This document shows, piece by piece, positions 1 through 11,700 of a DNA stretch of 64,000 nt (its first letter is position 1; every line of letters starts with the position of its first letter). Under the pieces are notes generated by a model. The model had not been told where the DNA came from and did no database searches. It saw only the letters and a program-made list of their open reading frames with translations. This stretch comes from Larimichthys crocea (lineage: Eukaryota; Chordata; Actinopteri; Sciaenidae). Both the position numbers and the translations under genes were made by a program. The DNA is taken from contig NC_040017.1 in the NCBI RefSeq assembly GCF_000972845.2, positions 22,405,606 to 22,469,605 of the forward strand, in the 5' to 3' direction.

Positions 1-1669
1 TGCCTCAAGGCGTGCCCCCAACGAAATGGATCATGGTTAGAGTTAAATGACCATGCATGATTTTGCATGTTTTTTTCTATTAACTACAAACTTTGCTTGC
101 AAAGCATTACAACGAGAAGAGCAAATATGTGGACAAAGTGACATTTTAATCTTGGTGTATTTTGGTGACACCTAGTTAATGGTGCTATCAGCAAATGTGG
201 TTTAACTGTATGGGTCCCAGGATTCTGGGGGCAACATAACAAACTGTTGTTGTTGTTGTTTAAGTACAGAAGTCAGGCAATAATTGGTCCTTTTCCAGCA
301 TCCTGTGAAACCGTGATCTGATTTTATGCTGCACAAGGCACGAGTCTGCGAACAGTCAAAGTAGTTGGTTATCTTGCTGAGAAGTTGGAGGTGTGCAGCC
401 TGTCGCCTGCAGCTCTTCATCTAACGGCTCTCTGTTGCTGCTCCATCTAGTTCAAGCACTCACTGCTATATTTCAAACTGATCCGCTGTCAAAAAAATGC
501 CAAAAAAAATGACCATTGTCTTGTTTCATAGATGCATTTTTGATGAACGATAGCAGTCAGGGTCAAGGTGCATCTGTAGCAGTAGGAAATGTTCAGTTTG
601 TATCCGCAGCAACTTAATGTGGTTTTTATTTTTTGCAGATTTTCAGTTCGTAATACAGCAAATATATAAATATAATGCAGGACCTTCATTATGGGGCCAA
701 CTGCTCAATCACCATTACGTTACCTCGTTAGGTGATAGCTAGTGACTTAACAGACATTTATTTAAATGAAAATCTTCGACATTGCCACTTTAGTAGTCAG
801 TGTCCCGGCTTACCTTTGTGAGGCACAGTCTCTACGGGATGATTTTAAAGCTGTGCTGAAATGAATGGAAGCAATTTAACTGATGGTATACTTTGGAAAA
901 TGGTTGGAAGTTACATACTGCATATGAATTAATGAACTTTAATAAAAACCATCAGTATGTTTTTTTTATTATTTTATAGTTGATGTGGGCCTGTCTGGAT
1001 GTCAGTTCTATCTAGACTGAAATGGAAAGTGTCCAAAATAATCAATCAAACATTAAAACATGTCAGATGCAGATATTTGCTTTACATTAAAGTAAAAGTA
1101 CAATTTGAAGATTCCTGTTATCACAGGCTAAAGGTTGTTTGTTTTTAAAATGGCGGTGTTCAACTGATTACTTCACCCTCTTCCTTTATAGTGGACATTA
1201 GAAATAGTTGTATTGTATGACTCTTTCAATACTCAATGCTCAAAAGGTGCATATGATTTTCTTGGTAGGAAACTATTAGCAGGCATAACAGCGATGGCAG
1301 TGTTGGATGGACAGCAGGAAGTTATCCCAGCTCTGCACACAGAGCTACTTTAAATATTTATGCTATGTGCCTTAAGTTTAGACTCATGAACTAGGAGTGG
1401 CCAGTGTAGAAAGCACCGACACCGCCAACAAGGCTGCACAATCCTCCAAATGTGGCGTTAAAAACGTTCAGATATTTACAATCTGCGTTGGGATCTGGAT
1501 CTACTTCAAAATTCACAGAGGCATGCGATTATTGGACACATACAGCAATTTATTTTTCATTCTGAGTAAGAGCAGCAGTTTGTTAGCAGTAGCAGTGTGT
1601 GGCAAATATACAAAGAAGTGTTAACAAGTTCTTTTAATAACACTGCTGATGTGCATGTCATTGTGGTGC
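1..1669. other. Non-coding sequence, no feature recognised
   Basis: This stretch is AT-rich and apparently single-copy. Open frames are short and show no family motif. A few homopolymer runs (T-rich near 960, A-rich near 490-510) are the only simple sequence. I see no splice-flanked coding block, repeat or RNA gene. Confidence 0.5.
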
Positions 1670-1803
1670 TGCACCGGGCCATGGCTTAACCTTTCACCAA
1701 ATTTCATTCAGATGTATAAACAGTTTTTTAAGATATTGTGCTTGCTGGCAAACAAACAAACTGAGAAATGGCACTGAAAACATAACCTCCCCTGCGAAGG
1801 TAA
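1670..1803 (-). mobile_element. Old interspersed repeat, CCTCC...GGAGGTTATGTTTTC family (copy A)
   Basis: On the minus strand this reads a gapped GGGGAGGTTATGTTTTC, then GTTTGTTTGTTTGCCAGCA, then a diverged run of A-rich sequence, then GAATGAAATTTGGTGAAAGG and CCATGGCCCGG. The same order of blocks occurs on the plus strand at 53530-53700 (CATGAAATTTGGTGGAAGGG, GCATGGCCGAGG). This is a widespread non-autonomous repeat of fish and other aquatic animals, recognised from memory. It is non-coding, heavily diverged and truncated: only the end carrying the GGAGG motif remains. The superfamily is not assigned. Confidence 0.6.
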
Positions 1804-3839
1804 TAAGGTGCATGCATCTTCTGTGCGATCACAGCTTAATCGACAGTTAAATTGCAGTGTGCCGCATCACACACTGCAGTGATACTGTAGACAAGACTTC
1901 AGCCTCAGCAGCTCTGTTCATGCTCCATAATGCCTAGAGTCATTTCATGCAGGCTCATCCTTCTTAGAACAACTACACTATTAGTATTTTGCTTAAATGC
2001 ATTGCTGGACTCTTATCTATAGCTGCAGCCTATGGAGTGCTACACTGCCTAAATGTTTAATATGCTGTAGTGACAGAATAGATTAATTCCAATGTTGAGT
2101 TACTGTATATCTGTTCTCTCCTCTCCATTGTGTGCCGTGCCTTTTTGCTTCTGCTTTGTGTAGGAGGTCCTGTTGTGCCCTTTTGTGCATCAGTGAGAAC
2201 TTATGTCATTCTGTGAGGTGTCAGAGTCATCACAACACATTTCACCAAAGGCAGATAATGCAGACACCTGACAGACAGACAGACAGGTTAACAGGTCTGG
2301 AGGCAGACACGTTAGTAATGTTAATTAGCCATGTGGTATGGCTATACTTAGAGATGGTCTCTTTGCAGACCTGTGGACTGCAGGATGTGAGTTTTATGAT
2401 CGTTGTGTGTCTTTGTTGGCCACAGCTTCTATGGTTTGGTCTGACATTCATTCTACTCAAGTGTTTCATCACTTTCCCTCTCACAGAGCCCGAAAAGCTC
2501 CCATTCCTCCAAGGGAACTTTTCTTTTGTTTGAGCACGGAGCCTTTAATCATTTCTTATCTTGTCAGACATTTTGGCAAGTACAACCTGTAGGTGACATT
2601 TGAGCGTTGGTGTGTGTTTGACCATAACGTGTGGGGGCAGTAATGAGAAGGGCAAAGCAGAGAATAAATGAAAGTGGCCTTCTTTCTTTTTTACAGCATT
2701 TAATCTGGTATCAAAACGATCAGACATCAAAAATACAGATAAAAAGAGACAAGGAGGTTGAGGATGAATTATTCCCTCGTAACGTAAATGAAAAATTCCC
2801 TCCCTGATTAGGAAGGGAATTGAGGCAGGTTATTATTGTAAAAGCATTTTGTAAAATATTTGGCATTTCTTTTAAATAGCGCTCTAGTTAGTGGTTTATA
2901 GTTGGGGCGGAGAGCCCTACTTTTATTAAAGTGGATTTGTAAACACATTGTGAATGGTAGAATAAGACATGTTTTTCATACTAAAACATCCTAACCATCA
3001 ATACGTCAGGAAAATGTCTCGCAATACATTTGCCAGGTCCTTAGGACCTTATAAAATCCCCCATTCTAACTAATATGTATGTATTTGCAGTTGTTTATGA
3101 TTCAGTAATGGCATTCATACAATATTACAGTGTTTTTATTTGCATCTTTTTTGCAGGAAGGCAATATTTGACACAGTCATACTGGAATTCTAATCAAAAC
3201 TCTTTCAGAACTAAGAATCATGCCATGCACAATGTTTGCATGTTAATACATACATTACATTATTCACAAATGCTTTGCATTATTTAAATGTTTGTCCTTT
3301 GCATTCATCAGGATGGAAATCCCAACAGACGAGCAACATAAACTGAGCATCTCCTTTTTAGCTTTCCCACAGTTGTCTGGACCACAAACCCTGGGGTTTA
3401 TTACAGTATGCAGTGAGGAGAAGCCATTCCCACCATTAAAAGTCTAGCAGCAGTTTTCACTCGGACAGTGGGCAAAGATGTGAATAACTGTCCTACCTGC
3501 ACAGTCGATTTGTCATTTTGAGGGTGCTCCAGGATGGCAGTTTGGTGCGCCACTTCTCAGGTCTTTTATGTGAAAATGGAGCTCTGTTTCAGCTTAATAC
3601 GTCCTGAAAATACCAAGTGAAAGTGAACCCCAAAATGTCACACATTGTGAGACATGGGGAGCTCGTGAGAGATGTATGCATGGGTGCATCTCCTGTGGGT
3701 TGGAATAATCAGGCAGCAGGCGTAAGCTGGCGGAGCTGAAGGCAAGGTATGGCAGAGGAAGGTGGTTTACATTCAAGGATACCTGTTCCTCACCGCTGAG
3801 GGTTAGCTTATCCCTGCACAACATCTCCTAGCTGCCAAG
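1804..3839. other. Non-coding sequence with a short GACA tract
   Basis: Mostly unique sequence. Around 2268-2288 there is a short GACAGACAGACAGACAGG tetranucleotide tract of about four copies. The overlapping frames at 2132-2592 on both strands have no domain and look like chance. Nothing else is recognised. Confidence 0.45.
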
Positions 3840-4180
3840 TGCTGGCTCTGGTGCTGTGCTGTATATCACTGCAAATGAATAATCCAGTAAAGGGGACAAA
3901 TGTGCTCTAAAAGAGCCACTGCTGCCCTGCTTGCTTTCTGTTGACAGATATACATCTGTAGGGATAAGCTTCAAGCCAGAGGCAAATGTGCTCAGACAAG
4001 TGGGGAACGGGATTAAAGATTAGCTGCTCGCTGCCCAAACTCCGCCGCATGCTGTCAGTCTCCTTTCGCCATGCTCTTTGTCGTAGCAGTTTAACACACC
4101 ATGCCCCCTCAGAGCGGGCACAAGCTTAGCAATGACGATGATAGGCTGTAAGGGCAATTACACTATTAAAGATTATTTTG
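3840..4180. promoter_or_regulatory. Candidate conserved non-coding block (unconfirmed)
   Basis: The block is unique-looking, of balanced composition, and carries no simple repeat or transposon. It includes ATTACACTATTAAAGATTA near 4157 and a CpG-bearing stretch near 4020-4120. It reads like the non-repetitive blocks that often prove conserved in teleost gene deserts, but that is an impression from composition only. An alternative is ordinary single-copy sequence. Confidence 0.2.
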
Positions 4181-5149
4181 ACCCATATTTGAGTGAAAGA
4201 GGTCAAGAGATGTTTGCCAAGAAACCGGTCACAAGATACTCATGTGATCAGTTCAATGCACAGTTGGTCACGCTGAAAACTGCTTAAAGCAGTCTCAAGA
4301 CTCAAGAGGTACCTGTGTTCACATATATTTAAAGAGGAAATCCACCGAAAAACTGAATTTACATGTACTCTATAATCTGGGACAGATGAGTCAAGATTTC
4401 TAAACGTGAATGTCTAACTAACTCAGAGAGCCCGGTGTTTCCTTTGTTATGATGTTCAAGTAGCAGTAGATACTGTTTACATCACAAGGAGAGCTGTTGT
4501 TTGTTTCAACTTTTATGCCTGCGTGAGACTGACTTCACAGTTTGGGTTGGATTTTATGTTATCATTTGCAACCACGTTGATCCAAGTTGGAAATTTATAA
4601 TGAAACTAATTGTGAATCTGTTCGTCATGTGTGTATGCACGTGTATTTTTTCAACACTGTACTGTCACAGCGGGTTAAAGTTGATCAGGAATCGGCAAGT
4701 TATTAAACCCCGCAAACATATTTGAATTTATTCCAACTTTGTATTTACAAAACAACACAGTGTAGCTGTCAAATAATACAATTATAAAATAAATAAATAC
4801 TTTTTCAGATAGCAGCACAAACTGGAGTGAGTCTAAGATTGAATATTTCTGCACTGAGGCCTATGGGCTGTCTTCATAGACAGTATTTGATTTAAAAGAA
4901 GCATTTTATGATGCAAATATTATATGTACAGTAGTCACTAAAGAGTTAGAGGTCCTGGACATAAAACAATAGTCTGTAAAGATGCAGCAGAATTTGGATA
5001 TGGACTGGGATATACTGTAAACAGACTTAAGAAAATCTAAAAATATTCTATTTGAATCAGATCTGCAGAGAATAGAATGAAGAACATTTCTCATTGAAGT
5101 TTTGATGAATGAGATTCAGCTGTGCTGTTGTAAAGGTGGTAGGAGTCTG
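4181..5149. other. Non-coding sequence, no feature recognised
   Basis: AT-rich single-copy-looking sequence. Frames at 4501-4725 and 4906-5094 have no recognisable motif. I see no repeat or structured RNA. Confidence 0.45.
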
Positions 5150-5360
5150 CTTGAGGTTTATGCATTTTCTACATTTTAGTATTGTGCCCGAAACGAAGCC
5201 TATACTTCATTTCATGCCCGTTTGCAGTGTTGACCTTTACCAATCTCTCTTGGCCCTCATCTCTGTTGAAGTGGGCTTTGTGCCCAATATGGATGAGCCT
5301 CTGAATCTCATTTAGCCCGTGTGATGATCTCCCTTTTCTCTTCTTGCTGCAGTCTTTATG
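5150..5360. promoter_or_regulatory. Candidate conserved non-coding block (unconfirmed)
   Basis: A compact block of balanced composition between AT-rich flanks, without simple repeats. Both strands are open here (5109-5315 plus, 5169-5426 minus), which reflects low stop density and not a shared protein. Neither frame resembles a known domain. Conservation in other fish would be needed to call it functional. Confidence 0.2.
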
Positions 5361-5501
5361 AACAAAGTTAATATTTTTTTTGTTCAGAAATGACAGCCAT
5401 ACACCGTTCCATGACCCAGCGGGCACGTTATCTGTTTCAGTTATTTTTTTTCCAGAGAGGATGTTGTATCCCCTAGAAGTTTTGTTTTCTGTTGTATGAT
5501 C

Positions 5502-5530
5502 ACATACTTCATTGATCCTGAGGGGAATTT
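5502..5530. repeat. Short fragment of an 'ATTGATCCTGAGGGGAATT' repeat
   Basis: The core resembles the TTTATTGATCCCGAGGGGAAATT motif found at the ends of very common teleost repeats. A second, more diverged scrap lies at 14251-14279. Both are too short to assign to an element. The match rests on memory and the fragment may be coincidental. Confidence 0.35.
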
Positions 5531-6509
5531 ATGTTCATGAGCGTTTCTGATCCTAATCACAGACCTCCTCAACAAAAGTAGTCCTCATTCTGCTAAGAAA
5601 AAGACAAAGTGTGGGTAACGCAAGTGAGGGAGGTGGTGAGTGCAGAATGTTAACCATGAAATATTGGGAGCATCATTATGTGGTTGCCATAATAGATGTC
5701 CTTTTCTGCTTCTGCTGTGCGCGTTTGGTAGACTTCCAAAAAGAGTGATTGACTATCAGAGGTATTGCACTGCAACCAAACACCTGGCAGCCTGACCAGA
5801 AGTGACTGTGCTTGTTTTGAGTTATGTCAGGGTCTTTTGCCAGTGCACAAACAAAGCTGCAATAAGGACAACAAGCTGAGAGAGCCTTTGTGCTGTATTT
5901 TATACATTTTATTCAGATGTGCATTCAGTTCACACAAGCTTTCCTTTCTGTGGTTTTGTTTGTTAGCTTCGATGTTAAAGAACAGACGTCCTCGATAAGG
6001 ATTGTGACATGCTGAATGTGTGTGTTTTTAAAATGGAGATGATTGTTCTACATTGCACTGGCTACTGGATTTCTATTTTTATGTGTTAACACACAAATTC
6101 CATCAGTCTCATGCAGTCAATAGGATTTTGCACCACTGGGTTGCTGTGCTCATAAAGCCCCTTCAGTCAAGCAGTCAGGCTGGACGTCTGAGCTCCAGAT
6201 AAAGGAGGCTCTGTTGCACTATCTTTGGAAATTTGATAGCTTGCTGGAATAAGTCATGCATTTTCATAGACTTGTAAGCAGCAAATCATGGCCAGTGTAG
6301 TTATTTATTCCAGGATAATGTTTTCCATTTTATGGCTATATGATTGGATATGCTTTGTGCACAACACAAAATTAAAGACCCTGGGAATAACTAAAAATGA
6401 TGGCAAGAAAAACCTGCTAAGGACAGATTGTTGACTCGTTAGAAATGCATGTAACTATTTGTTGTGGCAAAAATGAAAACATTCATATTCTGAGCTCGTT
6501 TAGAATCCC
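5531..6509. other. Non-coding sequence, no feature recognised
   Basis: Single-copy-looking sequence with no simple repeat, transposon or structured RNA that I recognise. The frame at 5765-5998 has no known motif. Confidence 0.45.
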
Positions 6510-6750
6510 TCTCAGGGTCACAAGGAACTGTAGACTATCCCATCATACATTTTGCAGGGTGCAGACAGGTGCATCTGGAGAGTCACCTGGCCATAATAGA
6601 GGCGTCATACATAGAGAAATGCATTCATGTTGTTATGTTGTTGGCAAATCAGAGTCTCCAGTCCACTCCAGACTTAAATGTCTCTATATTTGTGAGGAAA
6701 CCCGCAGGAACTTGGGGAAAACATGCCAACTTAAAGAGCACACAGTGTAA
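6510..6750 (+). mobile_element. Decayed LINE-associated teleost repeat
   Basis: Several blocks follow the order of a very common teleost repeat: CTCAGGGTCACAAGG, GGTGCAGACAGGTG, CACCTGGCCATAATAG, AGTCTCCAGTCCACTCCAG, then GAGGAAACCCGCAGGAAC and GGGGAAAACATGCCAACTTA. The last two echo the usual 'aggaaacc...cccagagaaaacccacg...ggggagaacatgcaaact' module. Divergence is high, so this is an old insertion. The open frames over it (6445-6757) are by-products of the repeat. Recognition is from memory. Confidence 0.55.
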
Positions 6751-8596
6751 AACTTAACAAAGAGGAAGCTAATTAAAAGTGTCTTCAAGTCTGGCAGTAT
6801 TTCAGAGTATTCCGTGACATTTTCCCATGTGCTTTTGGTTTTTCTCTACTCCCTAGTGTTGTTATCACTGTAAAATAAGTAAAGCGACTGTTTATGTGCC
6901 TGAGAGCATCCTGGAAAAAAAAAAACACACCAGTCCAACCTGTTTATTTTCTTAGAGCAATTAAATTTGACAATTTTATTGAGCAAACTTACTTGTAAAT
7001 ATCAGTAGACTAATTCCCACTGCATATGTTGTCTGAAGGCAGTAGAACATGCAGCCCAGTCTCTGCATCTTCACAGTCGCATTATAGACTCAGTCTCTGA
7101 CTTGTTTTCAAGAAACATTCACTGCTGCATCCGTGTGTAATGTTTTTGCTTTGAATTATAGTTGGTGTTGGAATAAAAAGAAAGAAGGCACAGAGGAGTA
7201 TCCTACACATTAAACATACGGCTACTTTCCAAACTGAGCCTAGATGATAGTCCTCTCCTATATTTTCATATAGTAGCACAGTATATGGATGGACTGAAGC
7301 CTGCGTGTCACACACATCCATATCATGCAGTGTGGGCTTTATTTAATGATCTATTAAAATATGCACTGCTTTAGAGAGTGAAGGTTGCACAGTACTGTCC
7401 ACTATAATCAAAGTGTACACACACTGAGCAGATAGGTTATTCAACTAGTATTCCCACTGCTTATCCAATGTTAAACTAATAATTTCATCACATGGGTAAT
7501 GTGTTAAATTGATTTAAACAGGCAATTAATAGCAGTGTTCAGAAGCTTCTTAATGTAAAAAGGAGCAACAGTTTTATAAAAAAAGAAACTAGTGAAGAAA
7601 GGAGGTTTTAGAGATGCACTGCAAAAGCAGAAACATTAGAAATTCTGCCTCTGCTTCAGTGTAACAACTGGAAAATGATTTTGTTCTCTATCGCTATCCC
7701 AAAAAAATCTAACTTTGGAATAAAGACACAAAAAGCACAAACTTAAGCTCATGCATGTTTATACCCTTTTATTGACTTCCTCTTTAAAGGCTTCCCACGG
7801 GTCTCTAAAGCTGGAGTGTAGATACTGAATGCAGGCATATTTGCAAGTGAAGGTGGGGGATAAAAGCATTGAAACTCATGTCCTCATAAAGAGGGATCAG
7901 CAGTCTGAACGGGAGCTGCATACCGATACAAGAGATGCCAGTGCTCAGAGCCAGAGAGCATGCTTTGCTGAGAGAAAAAAAAAAAAAAAGCCTTAAAGCC
8001 GCTAAGCTGAGAGCAAGAAGGGGAAAGGAAGAGAAGGTGTGTAGCAGGAAGGCACACAAACTGCAAAAAGCAAAGTGTAATGTAAGATACATACTGCCAT
8101 TTACTGCACCTGCTATAACCGACGGAAACATAAAAGGGGTTAATGCAGTTTTAAAATAAAGTTTAAACCATTAAAGCTGCATGTAAGGAAACATCGAGCC
8201 CTGTTGCTGAGTAGTTGCACCTCATTTACAGATTTATGTGAGGAAAAAAGGTTTGTGAGGTAATTGAACATAAATCCGAGTTTCAGTGAGCTCCCTGTGT
8301 TCAGACAAGCATTACAATTAGTAAAGATAGATGACCTCCTCTTCAAAGAGACTGCATTATATTTTGAGTTGTCTTTCATGGAAAGTGTTTCACCGCCTGC
8401 TGTCTGCAGCATGAGACATTCTGAGGGTATGTTCACACTGAGCATGTTTGGAGCCGTTTATTCCAACCCTCAAGCACTATTATTTCAGGTTAGTTTATTT
8501 TGGCAGGCGTGAACTGTGCCTCTTCTCTGCAAGTAAACTAACCACTCTGAGAATGAAGGTGTAGTCCTCATACAGGACTACATAATATCTTGCCCT
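6751..8596. other. Non-coding sequence with a poly-A tract at 7974
   Basis: Mostly unique sequence. A 15-16 base A run sits at about 7974-7988. The plus frame 7935-8159 and the minus frames 7805-8131 and 8140-8445 overlap it but show no domain. The A run gives lysines on one strand and phenylalanines on the other, typical of chance frames over a homopolymer. I considered a retroposon tail but found no target-site duplication. Confidence 0.4.
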
Positions 8597-8599
8597 TTT

Positions 8600-8644
8600 A
8601 TATATATTTATATATATATATATATATGTAAATATGTATATATT
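8600..8644. repeat. Imperfect (TA)n microsatellite
   Basis: Alternating T and A with interruptions (TTTA, TGTAAATATG). The purest run is about 8610-8627. Confidence 0.9.
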
Positions 8645-8684
8645 TGTGAAACTGGAGCAGAGCGTTTAAAAATTTCTTTCAATT

Positions 8685-8716
8685 ACTTTGTGACTAACTT
8701 TGTGACTAACTTTGTG
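8685..8716. repeat. 12-bp tandem repeat, about 2.7 copies
   Basis: The unit ACTTTGTGACTA occurs twice exactly and then partially (ACTTTGTG). Confidence 0.9.
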
Positions 8717-11700
8717 TCTTCAGTAGAAGACATGATTGGCTCTAGTGGGGGCAGAGAAGCAACAATATGAAGGCAAATGCAAAATGTCCCTTCGCTTCTG
8801 GCCTCCATCAGATGGGCTATAGGCATTTCTTGAGCAATACAATGACAGCACTAAAAATACATTTACAGGCTATTTAATTATAGCAAATATAAGCACAAAT
8901 GTAGTGCCTTTTAAAAAGAAATATGTTTTAAGGTAAGAAATGTAGTCATACAGCAAATATTGCTGACAGAAATCTAGTGGTGAGTCTGTTTATAATATCA
9001 GCATCTATAGGAGAAGGGTGTTTTTTTTAATGTTTTTTTCAATCCACAAAAATTCACTGCAGCAGAACTGTGATTTGCCTGACTATACTTGTGTCAGCAG
9101 TGGCATTGAGAATTGCAGCCTCGTGTTCAATAGTCTTGATCTTTACTGAACACCTAGTCTGACTAAGAAATGATTCCATATGGGTGTTTAAACATATGGA
9201 AAACACGGGTAGTGTTAATTGGTATTTGATTCAATGTTTTCGCCTGGGTGTGAATGAAAAACTCCAATTTAAAGCAGCATTTGGTGTTCCCGATGTTGGA
9301 ACAGCAAACATAACGTCCATATGTACAGTGTAAAAATAACCTGCAGAAGGATTAGACGAGCTGGGAGATTTCCGAAACACTTCACTAATTTACCCTTTTT
9401 ACTGGTCTAATATTTTAAAAGAGGGTAGTAATTTTACAGTAATTTTAGACAATAGTTATGATTTCACCTGCAATGGTAGATGATACTGCACTGAAATAAA
9501 GAATAAAAGGTGCAGCTGAGTTTAATTTTAATGACCATTGTAATTAAAATGCAACTGATTCAATTAATTGCGTATTCTATGGGAGTTTTCATATGTTAAC
9601 TATACCTGATGATGTTAACACAAATGTTGAGCTTAAAAACATGCATTCATTAATTTTGTCATTAGGGCTTTTCGCTGTATAATTGTTAAACAGGTCATTA
9701 TTATCAACGTGTTATAAGGTCTTTCTTTTAAAACAGGGTCACCGAACTTGTACTCTCGGTATCTAAATCAAAGAACTCCAGGTGTACCTGCGTTTTAGCG
9801 CTATCTTTCTAAAAACGTGGAAAATTAGGCTGCCTTCTTTTTTTTTTCTTGCAATTATTTCTTCAAAGTCACTGTGAGCAGAGCCTGAAGTTAAAATTAC
9901 CGCAGTTCCAAATTCGGACATACTCAAATCTGTTGATTTCTTTTTTCTTTTTCTTTTTTTTGCTATAATGGAGGTAATTTCTCAGAATTATTAAAAATGC
10001 CTCGATGTGGGTCTAATTAAAAGGTGTCGGTTTGCTATGAAGTTCACAGTTTGGTTGTTCAGTTGCCCCCACCCCCTCAAATTTGAAGGCTGGACCAGGT
10101 GTTCAGGCTTTTTTGGCTTGGTTTGTGGTCAAAGTTGGGCTCTGTCTTGTAATTTGTAGTGACAGAAATCAAAACCAAAATTATGCAAAATATTTGTTTG
10201 TATTTTGTTAGCAAATCATTTAACTTTATCAGCTTTTGTTGATCAGCCCACTCATGTTTTTATGTCGGGGTTACAGCCCCCTGCTGGCCGAGGCATCAAA
10301 TATAAAACGCTGTCATTAGCTGCGTTTCCACAAATATTTTGTATACAAGTACACAAGTACAAGTATTGCATTCGGAAAAAAATTGTAGAAACATTAACAT
10401 TCAGAACAATCAGAAAAATATTTCACTTCTGTCTCCTCATAGTTCCTGTGTCCATGTAATACCTCAATGATTGCTCCATACAGAAGCAAACAGAAATCTC
10501 CTATTTCTGTCTAGTCTTCTTCTGATTTCCCATATTGAAGAATTTAATCTACAGATTATTTTCTTGATTTTAAATTTAGTTTAGTTTAAAGAAATGTCCC
10601 AAATACTGAATTAGCCCAATAGTCCATCAATATGGGCAAATTCTTTGAAATGTCTTCTTTTGAACAATCAACAGTCCAAAATCTAAAGATATGTTATAGA
10701 ACAGAAAAGCTGCTACACCTCACAAGCTAAAACCAGAGAATGAAAAATGATTCATATACGGCAGAAGTGTATATTTGGATCTCCATTAGCTGCTACCTAG
10801 GTAGCAACTACACTTTTGAGCACTGATAATCACTGTTGCGTTTGACATTTGTAGTTAGAGAGATTAGTAAAAAAATAATAATTCTGTACTGACTGATCAG
10901 AAAAGTCAAAGTACTGATTTCAGGAATAAGAAACGGTGGAAACAGGACCAGTGAGAAGAGCAGCCACTAGTTTTGCTCTCAGTCTGAACTTTGAGCTCAA
11001 TAAGAGTCCTGCCTTCGCCATCATCAGCTATATCTGCTATCTGTTCTAATACCACAGGAAAGATGTACTATTTTGGATTGCACTGCTGAAATAGCAGGAT
11101 ATAAAGCCATGGATGGACCCTACAATAAGCTCTTATAATGACTAGTCTGGATAGACCCTGCCTTTTGTGGGCTCAGAGATGATTACACATTTAGTATCCT
11201 CCAGTACTGGTGGAGTGTGAGGACATCCGGTGTCTACCAGGTGACCTTAACTACTGGAGCTGTAGCATCCCCCAGATAATGACCACTCTGAACCCCAGGA
11301 GCAGGCCTCATCACCCCATAAATACAGGGACCATATGGACTCCGGGTGGAAAGCTGCAGACAGTCACTTTTCAAATGGACACATACTTGTAGGAGGCTTG
11401 TGCTGAAAAAAAAAAAGACTTGGTTGGCATTTTCACTGGTTCATGTAGACTGTGTTTTGTGGAGGCTGTAGTTCAGTTACACTGGCCAAATGGCAGATGT
11501 CTATTAAAGTGTAATGCATTTTCTTTTTCAGTCGTGTCAACCTGAAGAAAACGATAGAGTCAGATATGCGGTGGCGGAAAATTCCTCGTCAGAGGGTTGA
11601 AGTGCCTTGTTCAGGGAAAATTCTGGGTCATTGTGTAACTGTGATAATGTTGAATGACCTTCAAGCTTACCAAAATGGTAAAATCAGTTTTAGCACATTG

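Noticed and set aside
7974..7988. Poly-A tract as a retrogene or SINE tail
   Set aside because: No upstream coding remnant, tRNA-like promoter or flanking target duplication was found. The same holds for A tracts at 46659 and 62110.
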